Shown here: positions 17,875-27,213 of the stretch, piece after piece
How positions within the stretch are numbered: the first letter of the stretch is position 1
How the letters are laid out: each line of letters begins with the position of its first letter
Assembly: GCF_009733595.1 (NCBI RefSeq)
Contig: NZ_WOFH01000011.1
Coordinates: forward strand, 124,001-188,000
DNA length: 64,000 nucleotides
DNA from: Actinomadura litoris
GTDB lineage: Bacteria > Actinomycetota > Actinomycetes > Streptosporangiales > Streptosporangiaceae
Direction: 5' to 3'
The notes under the pieces: generated by a model
Databases searched by the model: none
What the model was told of the DNA's origin: nothing
What the model saw: the letters and a program-made list of their open reading frames with translations, nothing else
Translations under genes and position numbers: made by a program

Positions 17875-19010
17875 CCAGGTCGTTCGCCGAGATCTTCGGG
17901 CGCTCCCCGGAGGGGGTCTGGCACGCTCCCGGGCGCGTCAACCTCATCGGGGAGCACACCGACTACAACGACGGGCTCGCGCTGCCGTTCGCGCTCTCGC
18001 GGGGCGTGTCGGTGGCCGCCGCGCGGCGCGGCGACGGCGTGGTCGAGGTCGTGTCCCGGCAGGCCGGGGAGAGCGTCGTACGAGCGTCCGTGGACGGTGG
18101 GCCGGTCGTCGCGGAGGGCTGGCCCCCGGACCGGGCCTGGGCCGCCTACCCGGTCGGCGTGGCGCGCGTCCTGCGCGACCACGGGACGGGCGGCGCGTCC
18201 CTGCTGATCGACTCCGACCTGCCGCAGGGCGCCGGGCTCTCCTCCTCGGCCGCGCTGGAGTGCGCCACCGCCCTCGCCCTCCGCGACCTGCACGAGGCCC
18301 GGATCGAGCCCGCCGAGCTGGCCCGGCTCGCGCAGCGGGCCGAGAACGACCAGGTCGGCGTGCCCTGCGGGGTGATGGACCAGTCCGCCTCGCTGCTGTG
18401 CGAGGCCGGGCACGCGCTGCTGCTGGACTGCCGCAGCGGCCTGTCGTCGAAGGTGCCGTTCGCGCCGGCCGAGGCCGGGCTGACGCTGCTGGTCGTCAAC
18501 ACCCGCGCGAGCCGGAACCTCGCCGGGGGCGACTACGGGCGCCGCCGCGCCGAGTGCGAGAAGGCGGCGGCGCGGCTCGGCGTCCCCGCCCTGCGGGACG
18601 TGACCGACCTCGCGGGCGCGCTCGGCTCGCTGCGCGACCCGGTGCTGCGGCGCCGCGTCCAGCACGTGGTGACCGAGAACCACCGCGTCGAGGCCGCGGT
18701 CGGGCTGCTGCGCGCCGGGGCCGTCACCGAGCTCGGCGCGATGCTGAACGCCTCGCACATGTCGCTGCGGGACCAGTTCCAGATCTCCTGGCCCGAGGCC
18801 GACGCGGCCGTGGACGCGGCGCTGCGCGCGGGCGCGCGCGGCGGCCGCATGGTCGGCGGCGGGTTCGGCGGCTCGGTGATCGTCCTGACCGCGGCCGACC
18901 GGGCCGCCCGCGTCCGCGACGGGATCACCGCCACCTACGAGAGGCGCGGCTGGCAGCCGCCCGCTTTCCTAGAGGCGGTGCCGTCGGCCGGGGCGCGGCG
19001 GACGGCCTGA
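17871..19010 (+). CDS. galK: galactokinase
   Basis: GHMP-family kinase phosphorylating alpha-D-galactose at C1 with ATP; 379 residues. The galactokinase signature near the N-terminus (PGRVNLIGEHTDYNDGLALP) binds the sugar. The GHMP phosphate loop is LPQGAGLSSSAALE around residues 115-128, and GGRMVGGGFGGSVI is the C-terminal third motif. The start is coupled to galE by a 4-base overlap. It ends 64 bases before the convergent TPR gene, and the junction carries short tandem repeats. Confidence 0.96.
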   Translation: MTRSFAEIFGRSPEGVWHAPGRVNLIGEHTDYNDGLALPFALSRGVSVAAARRGDGVVEVVSRQAGESVVRASVDGGPVVAEGWPPDRAWAAYPVGVARVLRDHGTGGASLLIDSDLPQGAGLSSSAALECATALALRDLHEARIEPAELARLAQRAENDQVGVPCGVMDQSASLLCEAGHALLLDCRSGLSSKVPFAPAEAGLTLLVVNTRASRNLAGGDYGRRRAECEKAAARLGVPALRDVTDLAGALGSLRDPVLRRRVQHVVTENHRVEAAVGLLRAGAVTELGAMLNASHMSLRDQFQISWPEADAAVDAALRAGARGGRMVGGGFGGSVIVLTAADRAARVRDGITATYERRGWQPPAFLEAVPSAGARRTA

Positions 19011-19016
19011 CCGCGG

Positions 19017-19080
19017 CTCACTCCAGGCGGCCCACTCCAGGCGGCTCACCAGGGCGACCTGCCCCGGCGCGGCTCACTCC
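19017..19080. repeat. short tandem repeats at the TPR gene 3' end
   Basis: The motif CACTCCAGGCGGC recurs at 19019, 19033 and, with one extra base, around 19075. The last copy encodes the final residues and stop of the TPR protein. The copies downstream look like duplications of that gene end, probably by slippage. Confidence 0.55.
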
Positions 19081-21773
19081 AGGGCGGACCTGAGGTCGTC
19101 GCGCAGGCGGGTCGCGGTCTGCGCCGCGTCCGTCTCGCCGAGCGTCGTGAACCCGTCGGCGGCGGCGGAGGCGTGCGACTCCGCGTCCGCGAGCCGGTCG
19201 ATCTGGGCGAGGATGCGGGCCTGGTCGTAGGCGACGAGCGCCGTCTCCCAGATCCGGGCGGGCTCGTTGTCGGCGGGCAGGCCGGGCAGCGCCTCGCGGG
19301 CCGTCTCGATCGCGGCGGCGGCCTCGTCCGACCGCCCGCTCCACAGCAGGCACATCGCGGCGCGGCGGCGGTTGCGGACGACGCCGTAGGGATCCCCGGC
19401 CTCCCCGAACGACGCGGCCGACCGCGCGAACCGCTCGGCGGCGAGCGCGTCCCGGTCGAGCCCGGTGAGGATCTCGGCGGACTGCTCCAGGAAGTGCGCC
19501 GTCGCGCCGTGGTCCTCCTCCTTCGCCGCGTCCTCGGCCAGGGACAGGAAGGTCGCCGCGCCCTCCGCCTCCTGCATCTCCTTCTGCGCGTGCGCGAGGA
19601 TCAGGCGGCAGCGCCGCTCGTCGCCGGGCTCGCCGAGCGCGGGCAGCGCCTCCTCCGCGACCTCCGCCGCCTCCAGGTGGCGGCCGGCCGAGAGGTACCC
19701 GGCGGCGAGGTCCACCCGCAGCCGGAACGCCTGCTCGTGCGCGCCCATCGACGTCCAGCCCGCGACGGCCTCGGCGAGGTCGGCGACGGCGTCGGCGGGA
19801 CGGCCCGCCTCCAGCAGCGCCAGGCCCCGCTCGGTGTGCAGGGGCGTGGCCAGCGCGGTGCCGGCGGGCAGCCGTTCGAGCGCCTCGTCGAGCAGCGCGA
19901 ACTCCTCCTCACCGGCGGGCGCCGGCCCCTGCCCCTCGGACGCCAGCACGCGCGCCAGGTGGGCCCGCGACCGCACGTACGCCAGCGTCAGCCGGGACAG
20001 CATCTCGGAGTCGCGCAGCTCGCGGGCGGTCTCGATGCCGCCGCGCAGGGTGGGGAGCGCCGCGTCGAGGTCCCCGGCCAGCGCGTGCGCGCCGCCGCGC
20101 AGCAGGGCGGTCTCGGCCCGCGCCTCCGTCGCCGTGGCGCCCTCGGCCGTGATCTCGACGCGGTCGAGGGCGGCGATGGCGTCGGCGGGGCGGCCGAGGT
20201 CCAGGCAGCCGCCCGCGAGCCTGATCAGCGTCGCGGCGGATTCGAGGCCGCCGCTCTCGTCCTCGGTCCGGGCGGCGAGGCGGTCGGCCGCGGCGACCAG
20301 GTCGTCCAGCCCGGCCTCGTCGCCCTCGCGGATCCGGGCCGAGCCGAGGCGGCTGAGCGCCAGGGCGCGGCGGACGTCCTCGCCCGCCTCGCCGAACAGC
20401 TCGATCGCCTCCCGCCAGCGGTCCATCGCCGCCTGGACGTCGCCGCCGGCCTCCAGTTCCATGGCCCGCCCGTTCAGGCGGCGGGCGCGCTGCGCGGCCG
20501 TGGGCTCCGCCGCGACGGCGTCGAACCGCTCCCAGGCCGCGACCGCGCGGGCCAGGTCGCCCGCGCGGCGGGCGCGCTCGGCCTCGTCCAGCAGCGCGTC
20601 GGGGCCGTCGAGGGAGGCGAGGTCGTCGTGCGGGACGTCCGGCTCCGCCGCCTCGGCGGGCCCGCGCCGGTGGTGCTCGCCCAGCGGCAGGAACTCGACG
20701 TGCGGCTCCGCCTCCAGCACCTCCCGCACCAGGTCGCCCTGGCTGGAGGTGCCGTTGCGGGCGTCGAACCGCACCGCGAGGTCGCCCGCACGCCCGGCCA
20801 GCTCCGTGTGCAGGTCGGCGAGCGGGACGTCCGCCGCCGGCCGGTCGCCCGACGCCACCCGCCGGATCATCATCTCGGTGTGCCCCGCGTCCAGGATCCG
20901 GCGCAGCGCCAGCGCGGCCGCCGCCGCGAACCGCATCTCCGCGTACGGGCTCGGCGCGCGGTCGAGCCAGCCCAGGTGCCGCGCGACGATCTCCAGGGCG
21001 CGGGCCTCGTTCCCGGTCGTCGCGCAGAACGCCACGTGCTCGGCGATGTCGCTCAGGTCCGCGAGCTGCGAGCGGTGCACCCGGTAGGCGCGGCGGTGCG
21101 CGTCCCGGGCCTCCTCGACCCGGCCGGTCCGCAGGTAGACCGGCAGCATCGCGGTCTGGATGCCCTGCGGCTGCTCGTTGCAGGTCAGCTCCGCGTCCAG
21201 CACCGGCGCGGCGACCGCGAACGCCTCCTCGTGCCGCCCGTACCGGACGAGGTGGTTCACCATCCCGGACGGGTCGCAGCCCGCGCAGTCCGACAGGTCG
21301 TCGCGCTCCGCGCCCCGCCACCGCTCGTACCAGTCCTCGGCGGAGGCGTCGCCGACATGCCGGGCCACCAGGTTCCGGTAGTGGTACACCGCCTGGAGGC
21401 TGTACCCGGCCGCCTTGTAGCGGCGCTCCATGTCGTCCAGCACCGCGTACGTCCGGTCCAGGGGGACCTCGGGGAACTCGGTGAGCGAGTTCACGATCCC
21501 CTTCATCTGCCACAGCAGCCCCCGCAGCTCGCTGAAGCGGGACGGGTCGCGGTCGTGGTCGGCCAGCGTCCGGCTGAACGTCGCGAACGCCTTCGCGGGC
21601 TCGCCGCCGTAGCGGTAGGCGTTGGTCAGCCGGATCCGCACCTGGAACGCGAGCACGTCGTCGTCCACGGCCTCGGCGCGGCGCAGCGCGTCCTCGACCA
21701 GGACGGTGCGCGCCTCCCCGTAGGGCAGCTCTTCGGACCGCGTCATCAACGCGTAGACGTCGTCGATGCTCAT
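19074..21773 (-). CDS. large TPR-repeat protein coupled to an HSP90
   Basis: Soluble 899-residue alpha-helical protein made almost wholly of degenerate tetratricopeptide-like repeats: many 34-residue helix pairs with A-L-x-x-G-R-x-x-E-A patterns, strongest between residues 180-260 and 380-880. The N-terminal 200 residues are less regular and contain DLSDCAGCDPSG with two nearby cysteines. No enzymatic domain is visible. The ATG at 21773 overlaps the HSP90 stop as ATGA, so both proteins are made together. TPR proteins are standard HSP90 partners in eukaryotes through the EEVD tail, but this HSP90 ends APEAPE, so any contact must differ. A role as co-chaperone or client-sorting scaffold is inferred from linkage only. 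Confidence 0.85.
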   Translation of the reverse strand: MSIDDVYALMTRSEELPYGEARTVLVEDALRRAEAVDDDVLAFQVRIRLTNAYRYGGEPAKAFATFSRTLADHDRDPSRFSELRGLLWQMKGIVNSLTEFPEVPLDRTYAVLDDMERRYKAAGYSLQAVYHYRNLVARHVGDASAEDWYERWRGAERDDLSDCAGCDPSGMVNHLVRYGRHEEAFAVAAPVLDAELTCNEQPQGIQTAMLPVYLRTGRVEEARDAHRRAYRVHRSQLADLSDIAEHVAFCATTGNEARALEIVARHLGWLDRAPSPYAEMRFAAAAALALRRILDAGHTEMMIRRVASGDRPAADVPLADLHTELAGRAGDLAVRFDARNGTSSQGDLVREVLEAEPHVEFLPLGEHHRRGPAEAAEPDVPHDDLASLDGPDALLDEAERARRAGDLARAVAAWERFDAVAAEPTAAQRARRLNGRAMELEAGGDVQAAMDRWREAIELFGEAGEDVRRALALSRLGSARIREGDEAGLDDLVAAADRLAARTEDESGGLESAATLIRLAGGCLDLGRPADAIAALDRVEITAEGATATEARAETALLRGGAHALAGDLDAALPTLRGGIETARELRDSEMLSRLTLAYVRSRAHLARVLASEGQGPAPAGEEEFALLDEALERLPAGTALATPLHTERGLALLEAGRPADAVADLAEAVAGWTSMGAHEQAFRLRVDLAAGYLSAGRHLEAAEVAEEALPALGEPGDERRCRLILAHAQKEMQEAEGAATFLSLAEDAAKEEDHGATAHFLEQSAEILTGLDRDALAAERFARSAASFGEAGDPYGVVRNRRRAAMCLLWSGRSDEAAAAIETAREALPGLPADNEPARIWETALVAYDQARILAQIDRLADAESHASAAADGFTTLGETDAAQTATRLRDDLRSALE

Positions 21774-23539
21774 TCGGGCGCCTCCGGGGCGTGGACGGCC
21801 CACTCCAGCAGGCCGATGAAGGATCGGTTCAGCACCGCCGTGTCGGCGGGCCGCAGCGGATGGTGGCCGAGCAGCAGCGCCTGCCCGTACAGCCCCTGCA
21901 CGGCCAGCTCGATCAGGCCGTCCTCGGCGAGCGCGGTCACGCGCCTGGTCAGCGGGTTGCGGTGGTTGAGGACGAGCCGCGGCCGCTCCGGCGCGGACGT
22001 CGCGCCGACCGCGCCGAGCACGTCCGCCCACAGCTCGCCCGCCTCGTCGCGCGCCCGCGACAGCTCCTCCTGGAACTGCGCGTCGCGGCTGGTCAGATAC
22101 AGCGCGGGCAGCGAGGCCGGGTCGAAGTCGCGCAGCACGACCTCGCAGCCGAGCCGGTCCACCGCCCGCTGCGCCGCCGCCAGGAACGGCCGCAGCGCCA
22201 GCTCCGCCGCCGGGTCGAGCACCCCGAACGTGGTGGTCAGCTCGGCGGTGTCCAACCGGGTGAGCCGGATGTCGGGGTCGATGTCCGGCAGCCGCTCGAT
22301 GATCTCGGTGTCATGGACGTAGCCGCCGTTGACCAGCCCGACGCCCTGCGCGGCCGCCACCGCCGACAGCCGCCGGAACTCGTCCACGCCGGGGGTGAAG
22401 CGGCCCTCGGGGTGGCGCCGCCGGAACTCCGCGAGCGTCATCGGCCCGGCGGAGGTCTCGTAGTCGAGCCAGCGGTCCACGATCCGCAGCATGTCGTCGT
22501 CGTGCAGCGCCATCGCCTTCACACCGAGCTGGTGCAGGCGCAGGAAACCGCGCAGCCGGGGCGGATCGGTCTCGGAGAGCCGCACCAGCCACTGGCGCAG
22601 CGCGTCGCCGAGGCTCGCCCGCACCGAGTCGAGCAGCTCGTCCTCGTAGAGGGCCTCGCGGCTCGCGGTCGGGCGCAGCTCCCCCGCGTCCACGACGCAG
22701 CGCGCGAAGAACGCCCACTCGGGCAGCAGCCCCTCCACGCCCTCGGCCAGCAGCATCCGCTTCAGGTAGACGCGGTGCGCGGCGCGCGCGGTCGGCGCGA
22801 CCGGATGCGGCAGGACGAACGCGACGCCGGTGAGCCCCGCCTCCGGGACGTCGAGGTCGACCACGTCGAACGGCGTGAACCCGTACAGCTCCTCGCAGTA
22901 CTGCTCCAGCGCGCGGCGCCGTGCCGCCGGGTCGCGGTGCGCGTCCTGCCACGCGGGGCCGTCGCCGGTGACGCGGACGCCGTCCACGACCAGCTCGACC
23001 GGCAGCAGCGACCCGTAGGAGCGCGCCAGGTCGGCCACGACCCGCGGGCTCAGCAGCTCCGCCGACCCCTGCCGGGCCCGCAGCGTCACGGTGGTGCCGA
23101 TCTCCTCGCGCTCGGCGGGCTCGACCCGGTAGCTGCCGCCGGACAGGCCCGTCCAGCGGACCGCCGCGCCGCCGCGCGCCGAGCGCGTGACCACCTCGAT
23201 CTCGTCCGCGACGAGGAACGCCGACAGCAGCCCGATCCCGAACTGGCCGAGGAAGTCGTGCCGCGCGAAACCCAGCTCGTCGCGCTTGGACGAGCGGCCG
23301 ATCGTGGCCAGCAGCGTATGGACCTCGGCCTCGGTCAGCCCGATCCCGTCGTCGTGGACCCGCAGCGTCCCGCCGCCGGTCTCGATCACCACCCGGCCGT
23401 CGCCGTCACCCCGCGCGGTGATCGCGTCCACCGCGTTCTGGAGCAGCTCCCGCAGGTAGACCCGGGGGCTCGCGTACAGATGGCGGCTCAGCAGATCCAC
23501 CACGCCGCGCAGATCGACCTGGAACGCCTGTTCTGCCAC
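21770..23539 (-). CDS. HSP90-family molecular chaperone (divergent HtpG)
   Basis: Cytoplasmic GHKL-ATPase chaperone, 589 residues against about 625 for E. coli HtpG. The N-domain is well kept: Glu31 and Asn35 in ELLQNAVDA (catalytic base and Mg ligand), DDGIGL, and the lid/glycine box GQFGIGLLSAFLV. The middle domain carries LYGFTPFDVVDLDVPE and RPTASREALYEDEL (the conserved R-P-x-x-S-R-E region). The C-domain is diverged but recognisable around VVLRDFDPASLPALYL. The GTG start has GGAGG seven bases upstream. I found no CIRCE or HAIR heat-shock operator in the 5' region. Coupling to a TPR protein suggests a dedicated function rather than general heat-shock duty. Confidence 0.9.
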   Translation of the reverse strand: MAEQAFQVDLRGVVDLLSRHLYASPRVYLRELLQNAVDAITARGDGDGRVVIETGGGTLRVHDDGIGLTEAEVHTLLATIGRSSKRDELGFARHDFLGQFGIGLLSAFLVADEIEVVTRSARGGAAVRWTGLSGGSYRVEPAEREEIGTTVTLRARQGSAELLSPRVVADLARSYGSLLPVELVVDGVRVTGDGPAWQDAHRDPAARRRALEQYCEELYGFTPFDVVDLDVPEAGLTGVAFVLPHPVAPTARAAHRVYLKRMLLAEGVEGLLPEWAFFARCVVDAGELRPTASREALYEDELLDSVRASLGDALRQWLVRLSETDPPRLRGFLRLHQLGVKAMALHDDDMLRIVDRWLDYETSAGPMTLAEFRRRHPEGRFTPGVDEFRRLSAVAAAQGVGLVNGGYVHDTEIIERLPDIDPDIRLTRLDTAELTTTFGVLDPAAELALRPFLAAAQRAVDRLGCEVVLRDFDPASLPALYLTSRDAQFQEELSRARDEAGELWADVLGAVGATSAPERPRLVLNHRNPLTRRVTALAEDGLIELAVQGLYGQALLLGHHPLRPADTAVLNRSFIGLLEWAVHAPEAPE

Positions 23540-23858
23540 CCCGCCGCCTCCACGATCACCGATAAGAGCGGATCACACCTTAGCGGCCGGTACCGGCGAC
23601 TTGACTGGGTTTCTCACATGCGTGAGCCCCGGGCCGACAGGGGGTCCCGGCGCTCGGGCGCGCTCGGTGTCCCAGGCGATGCGGTGAGTCAGAAGGGGCC
23701 CGGCCGACGGACGGCGTCGCGCCGCAAAGAGGTGGTCGCGCGACGCCGCAAGCGCCCGCCGGAGCCGACCGAGGCCCCGTCGAGCAGCCGCCCCGCCACG
23801 ATCACGGTCTCGACGTTGGATCGACGGCGACCGAGAAGGTCGACGGGGCCGGACGCGA
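23540..23858. other. 5' region of the HSP90 gene
   Basis: About 320 bases without a convincing gene. It should contain the HSP90-TPR promoter; TAAGGT (minus strand, near 23577-23582) is a weak -10 candidate. A short inverted repeat CTCACATGCGTGAG lies at 23612-23625. No CIRCE, HAIR or sigma-R type box was recognised. Confidence 0.4.
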
Positions 23859-23895
23859 TCGAGCCCCGGACCAGCCGTGCGGGTCCGGGGCTCGA
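23859..23895 (-). terminator. stem-loop terminator of mdh
   Basis: Perfect 14-bp stem (TCGAGCCCCGGACC with its complement) and a nine-base loop, beginning 16 bases after the mdh stop. A short A-rich patch on the plus strand (GAAACG) gives only a weak U-tract. Confidence 0.75.
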
Positions 23896-23910
23896 AACGG
23901 GGAACCGGGG

Positions 23911-24900
<990 letters not shown>

Positions 24901-25085
24901 TACCTTCTTCTCCTGCTGAGGGACCTGACGGGGCTCAGGCGGCCATCCTGCGAAATCCTTCCAACCCGACCGCCGGAGAGCCGCGCCGCCGCGGGTTCTC
25001 TCGCCGTCGAGACAGTTGCGAGGCCAGGCTATCGCGCGGCCCGTCCCGCCCGACGGCCAGGTGCCGGGACCGGCCCGCGCAAGCG

Positions 25086-25123
25086 CGAAGGCCGTCCCGG
25101 ATGTCGATCCGGGACGGCCTTCG
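25086..25123 (-). terminator. strong stem-loop terminator of icd
   Basis: Perfect 17-bp stem with a four-base GTCG loop (arms 25086-25102 and 25107-25123, core AAGGCCGTCCCGGAT), starting about 44 bases after the icd stop. It is one of the two best terminators in the window. The 185 bases between it and mdh hold the mdh promoter, but I cannot fix the boxes. Confidence 0.8.
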
Positions 25124-25166
25124 GAGACTCACCCCCGCGGCAGCGGGGAGCGCGAGCCGGCGCGGC

Positions 25167-26384
25167 TCAGGCGCCGACCTTCTTTTGAAGGTTGGTGTCG
25201 AGGGCCTCAAGGAACTGCTGGGTGGTCAGCCACTCGGTGTCGGGCCCGACCAGGAGGGCCAGGTCCTTGGTCATCTGACCGGCCTCGACGGTCTCGACGC
25301 AGACCTCTTCGAGGGCCTTGGCGAAGCCGACGAGCTGGGAGTTGCCGTCGAGCTTGCCCCGGTGCTCCAGACCCCGCGTCCAGGCGAAGATCGACGCGAT
25401 CGGGTTGGTCGAGGTCGGCTTGCCCTGCTGGTGCTGCCGGTAGTGGCGGGTCACCGTGCCGTGCGCGGCCTCGGCCTCGACGGTCTTGCCGTCGGGCGTC
25501 ATCAGCACGGAGGTCATCAGGCCGAGGGAGCCGAAGCCCTGCGCGAGCGTGTCGGACTGGACGTCGCCGTCGTAGTTCTTGGCCGCCCAGACGAAGCCGC
25601 CCTCCCACTTGAGCGCGGCGGCGACCATGTCGTCGATCAGCCGGTGCTCGTAGGTCAGGCCCTTGGCCTCGAACTCCGACTTGAACTCGGCCTCGAAGAT
25701 CTCCTGGAACAGGTCCTTGAAGCGGCCGTCATAGGCCTTCAGGATCGTGTTCTTCGTCGACATGTACAGCGGCATCTCCCGGTTGAGCGCGTACCGCATG
25801 CTCGTCCGGGCGAAGTCCCTGATGGAGTCGTCGTAGTTGTACATGCCCATCGCGACGCCGCCGCCGGGGAAGTTCGCGATCTCGAACTCCATCGGCTCGG
25901 AGTCGTCCTCGGGGGTGTAGGTGATCGTCACCTTGCCCGGCCCGGGAACGACGAAGTCGGTGGCCTTGTACTGGTCGCCGTGCGCGTGGCGGCCGATGAT
26001 GATCGGCTTCGTCCAGCCCGGGACCAGCCGCGGGATGTTGGACGCGACGATGGGCTCACGGAAGATCACGCCGCCGAGGATGTTGCGGATCGTCCCGTTC
26101 GGGGACCGCCACATCTTCTTCAGGCCGAACTCCTCGACGCGTGCCTCGTCCGGAGTGATCGTGGCGCACTTGACGCCCACGCCGTACTGCTTGATGGCGT
26201 TGGCGGCGTCGACGGTGACCTGGTCGTCCGTGGCGTCACGGTACTCGATCCCCAGGTCGTAGTACTTCAGGTCGACGTCCAGATAAGGCAGGATCAACTG
26301 GTCCTTGATGAATTTCCAGATGATCCGTGTCATCTCGTCGCCGTCGAGCTCGACGACGGGGGCCGCTACTTTGATCTTGGGCAT
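25167..26384 (-). CDS. icd: isocitrate dehydrogenase (NADP+)
   Basis: Oxidative decarboxylation of isocitrate to 2-oxoglutarate; 405 residues, the homodimeric eukaryote-like (type II) IDH rather than the monomeric ~740-residue enzyme of many actinobacteria. It starts with VVELDGDEMTRIIWK (family signature) and has the isocitrate-binding region SPNGTIRNILGG, where Ser, Asn and Arg contact substrate. It also has YDGRFKD, DDMVAAALKWEGGFVWAAKNYDGDVQSD with the metal-binding aspartates, and EAAHGTVTRHYR for NADP. A second gene for the monomeric form may exist elsewhere. Confidence 0.97.
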   Translation of the reverse strand: MPKIKVAAPVVELDGDEMTRIIWKFIKDQLILPYLDVDLKYYDLGIEYRDATDDQVTVDAANAIKQYGVGVKCATITPDEARVEEFGLKKMWRSPNGTIRNILGGVIFREPIVASNIPRLVPGWTKPIIIGRHAHGDQYKATDFVVPGPGKVTITYTPEDDSEPMEFEIANFPGGGVAMGMYNYDDSIRDFARTSMRYALNREMPLYMSTKNTILKAYDGRFKDLFQEIFEAEFKSEFEAKGLTYEHRLIDDMVAAALKWEGGFVWAAKNYDGDVQSDTLAQGFGSLGLMTSVLMTPDGKTVEAEAAHGTVTRHYRQHQQGKPTSTNPIASIFAWTRGLEHRGKLDGNSQLVGFAKALEEVCVETVEAGQMTKDLALLVGPDTEWLTTQQFLEALDTNLQKKVGA

Positions 26385-26460
26385 GCTGTTGCTGTCCCTT
26401 TCCTACACCGGCCAGCAGTCCTTGTAAGGTTCGCCCGGCTAGGCTAGCCGAGGCTGTGAC

Positions 26461-26485
26461 CAGGTCGAGACCTGGGCTCGACCTG
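26461..26485 (-). terminator. stem-loop after the DUF3017 gene
   Basis: Perfect 9-bp inverted repeat CAGGTCGAG / CTCGACCTG with a seven-base loop, 27 bases past the DUF3017 stop and upstream of icd. A TAGCCT hexamer nearer icd on the minus strand (about 26440) is a plausible -10 box for icd. Confidence 0.5.
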
Positions 26486-26512
26486 CCCCTTCCCGCCCCG
26501 GCGCGGACGGCG

Positions 26513-26941
26513 TCAGCCCGGCGGGCCCTCCCGCCGTCCGGAGATCAGCAACCGCAGACCCCGCACCACCATCGCCGCGGCGATCAGGACGCCGAACGCC
26601 CCGGCGAGGACCAGACCGGTCTTGTCCATCGGGGGGATGCTCAACGCCACGAACGCGACCATCTCACCGAGGATCACGAGCGTCCAGCAGTCGATCGAGC
26701 GGCTGCGGACGGCCAGCAGCCCGAGCTGCGACTCCGGCAGCAGCAGCCGGGCGAGCGCGCCGAGCAGCAGCGCGGCGGCCATCAGCCCCGACCCCTTGCG
26801 GAAGTGGTCCACCGCGCACAGCGCGAGACCGCCCGCGACCCCGCTGAGGACGAGCAGGTACGGCAGCCGCCCGAGCCAGTGCGGCGCGGCCCCCCTGCGG
26901 CGCGGCGCCCGCCGCCTGCGCCGGTGCACCTCCGTGCTCAT
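26513..26941 (-). CDS. DUF3017 membrane protein
   Basis: Small actinobacterial membrane protein, 142 residues from ATG 26941. The reading frame continues upstream but without family sequence. After an arginine-rich cytoplasmic N-terminus there are about three membrane helices (YLLVLSGVAGGLALCAV, LMAAALLLGALARLLL, and TGLVLAGAFGVLIAAAMVV), with the conserved LPESQLGLLAVRSRSID between helices two and three. DUF3017 genes usually lie next to folD in actinomycetes. Here they are parted by about 1.6 kb containing an FHA gene and repeats. The function is unknown. Confidence 0.83.
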   Translation of the reverse strand: MSTEVHRRRRRAPRRRGAAPHWLGRLPYLLVLSGVAGGLALCAVDHFRKGSGLMAAALLLGALARLLLPESQLGLLAVRSRSIDCWTLVILGEMVAFVALSIPPMDKTGLVLAGAFGVLIAAAMVVRGLRLLISGRREGPPG

Positions 26942-27213
26942 GACCTGTCCGCCCCCTTCGTGAACCTTCACGGTAATGCCATTCGGCGCGCGACACGACA
27001 CCGTCCGCGCGCTTGTGGACGACTCCCGACCCCACCGGGCGCGGGACGCGCCCTCCGCCGCCGCGCGGCGACGGAAACGGATGGGGCGCACGGGGTGCCC
27101 GTGGGTCCTGAATGCCTTGTGCCGTCGGTGCTACTCACCGGTAGGAGGGTGTGACGGTGACGCGCCCGGGTAACCCGTCGGACAGGGGTCGCTAACTAGC
27201 TGGGAGGACTGCC
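26942..27213. other. divergent intergenic region, DUF3017 / FHA gene
   Basis: 272 bases between outward-facing genes, with the ribosome site of the FHA gene (GGAGG, 27201-27205) at its right end. No operator or repeat was recognised, and promoter boxes are not obvious. Confidence 0.35.

Noticed and set aside
19173..22322. 1049-codon open frame on the plus strand
   Set aside because: Antiparallel to the TPR and HSP90 genes, which have clear motifs and coupling; a shadow.
23540..23900. CIRCE or HAIR heat-shock operator before the HSP90 gene
   Set aside because: Looked for TTAGCACTC-N9-GAGTGCTAA and CTTGAGT-N7-ACTCAAG; neither is present.
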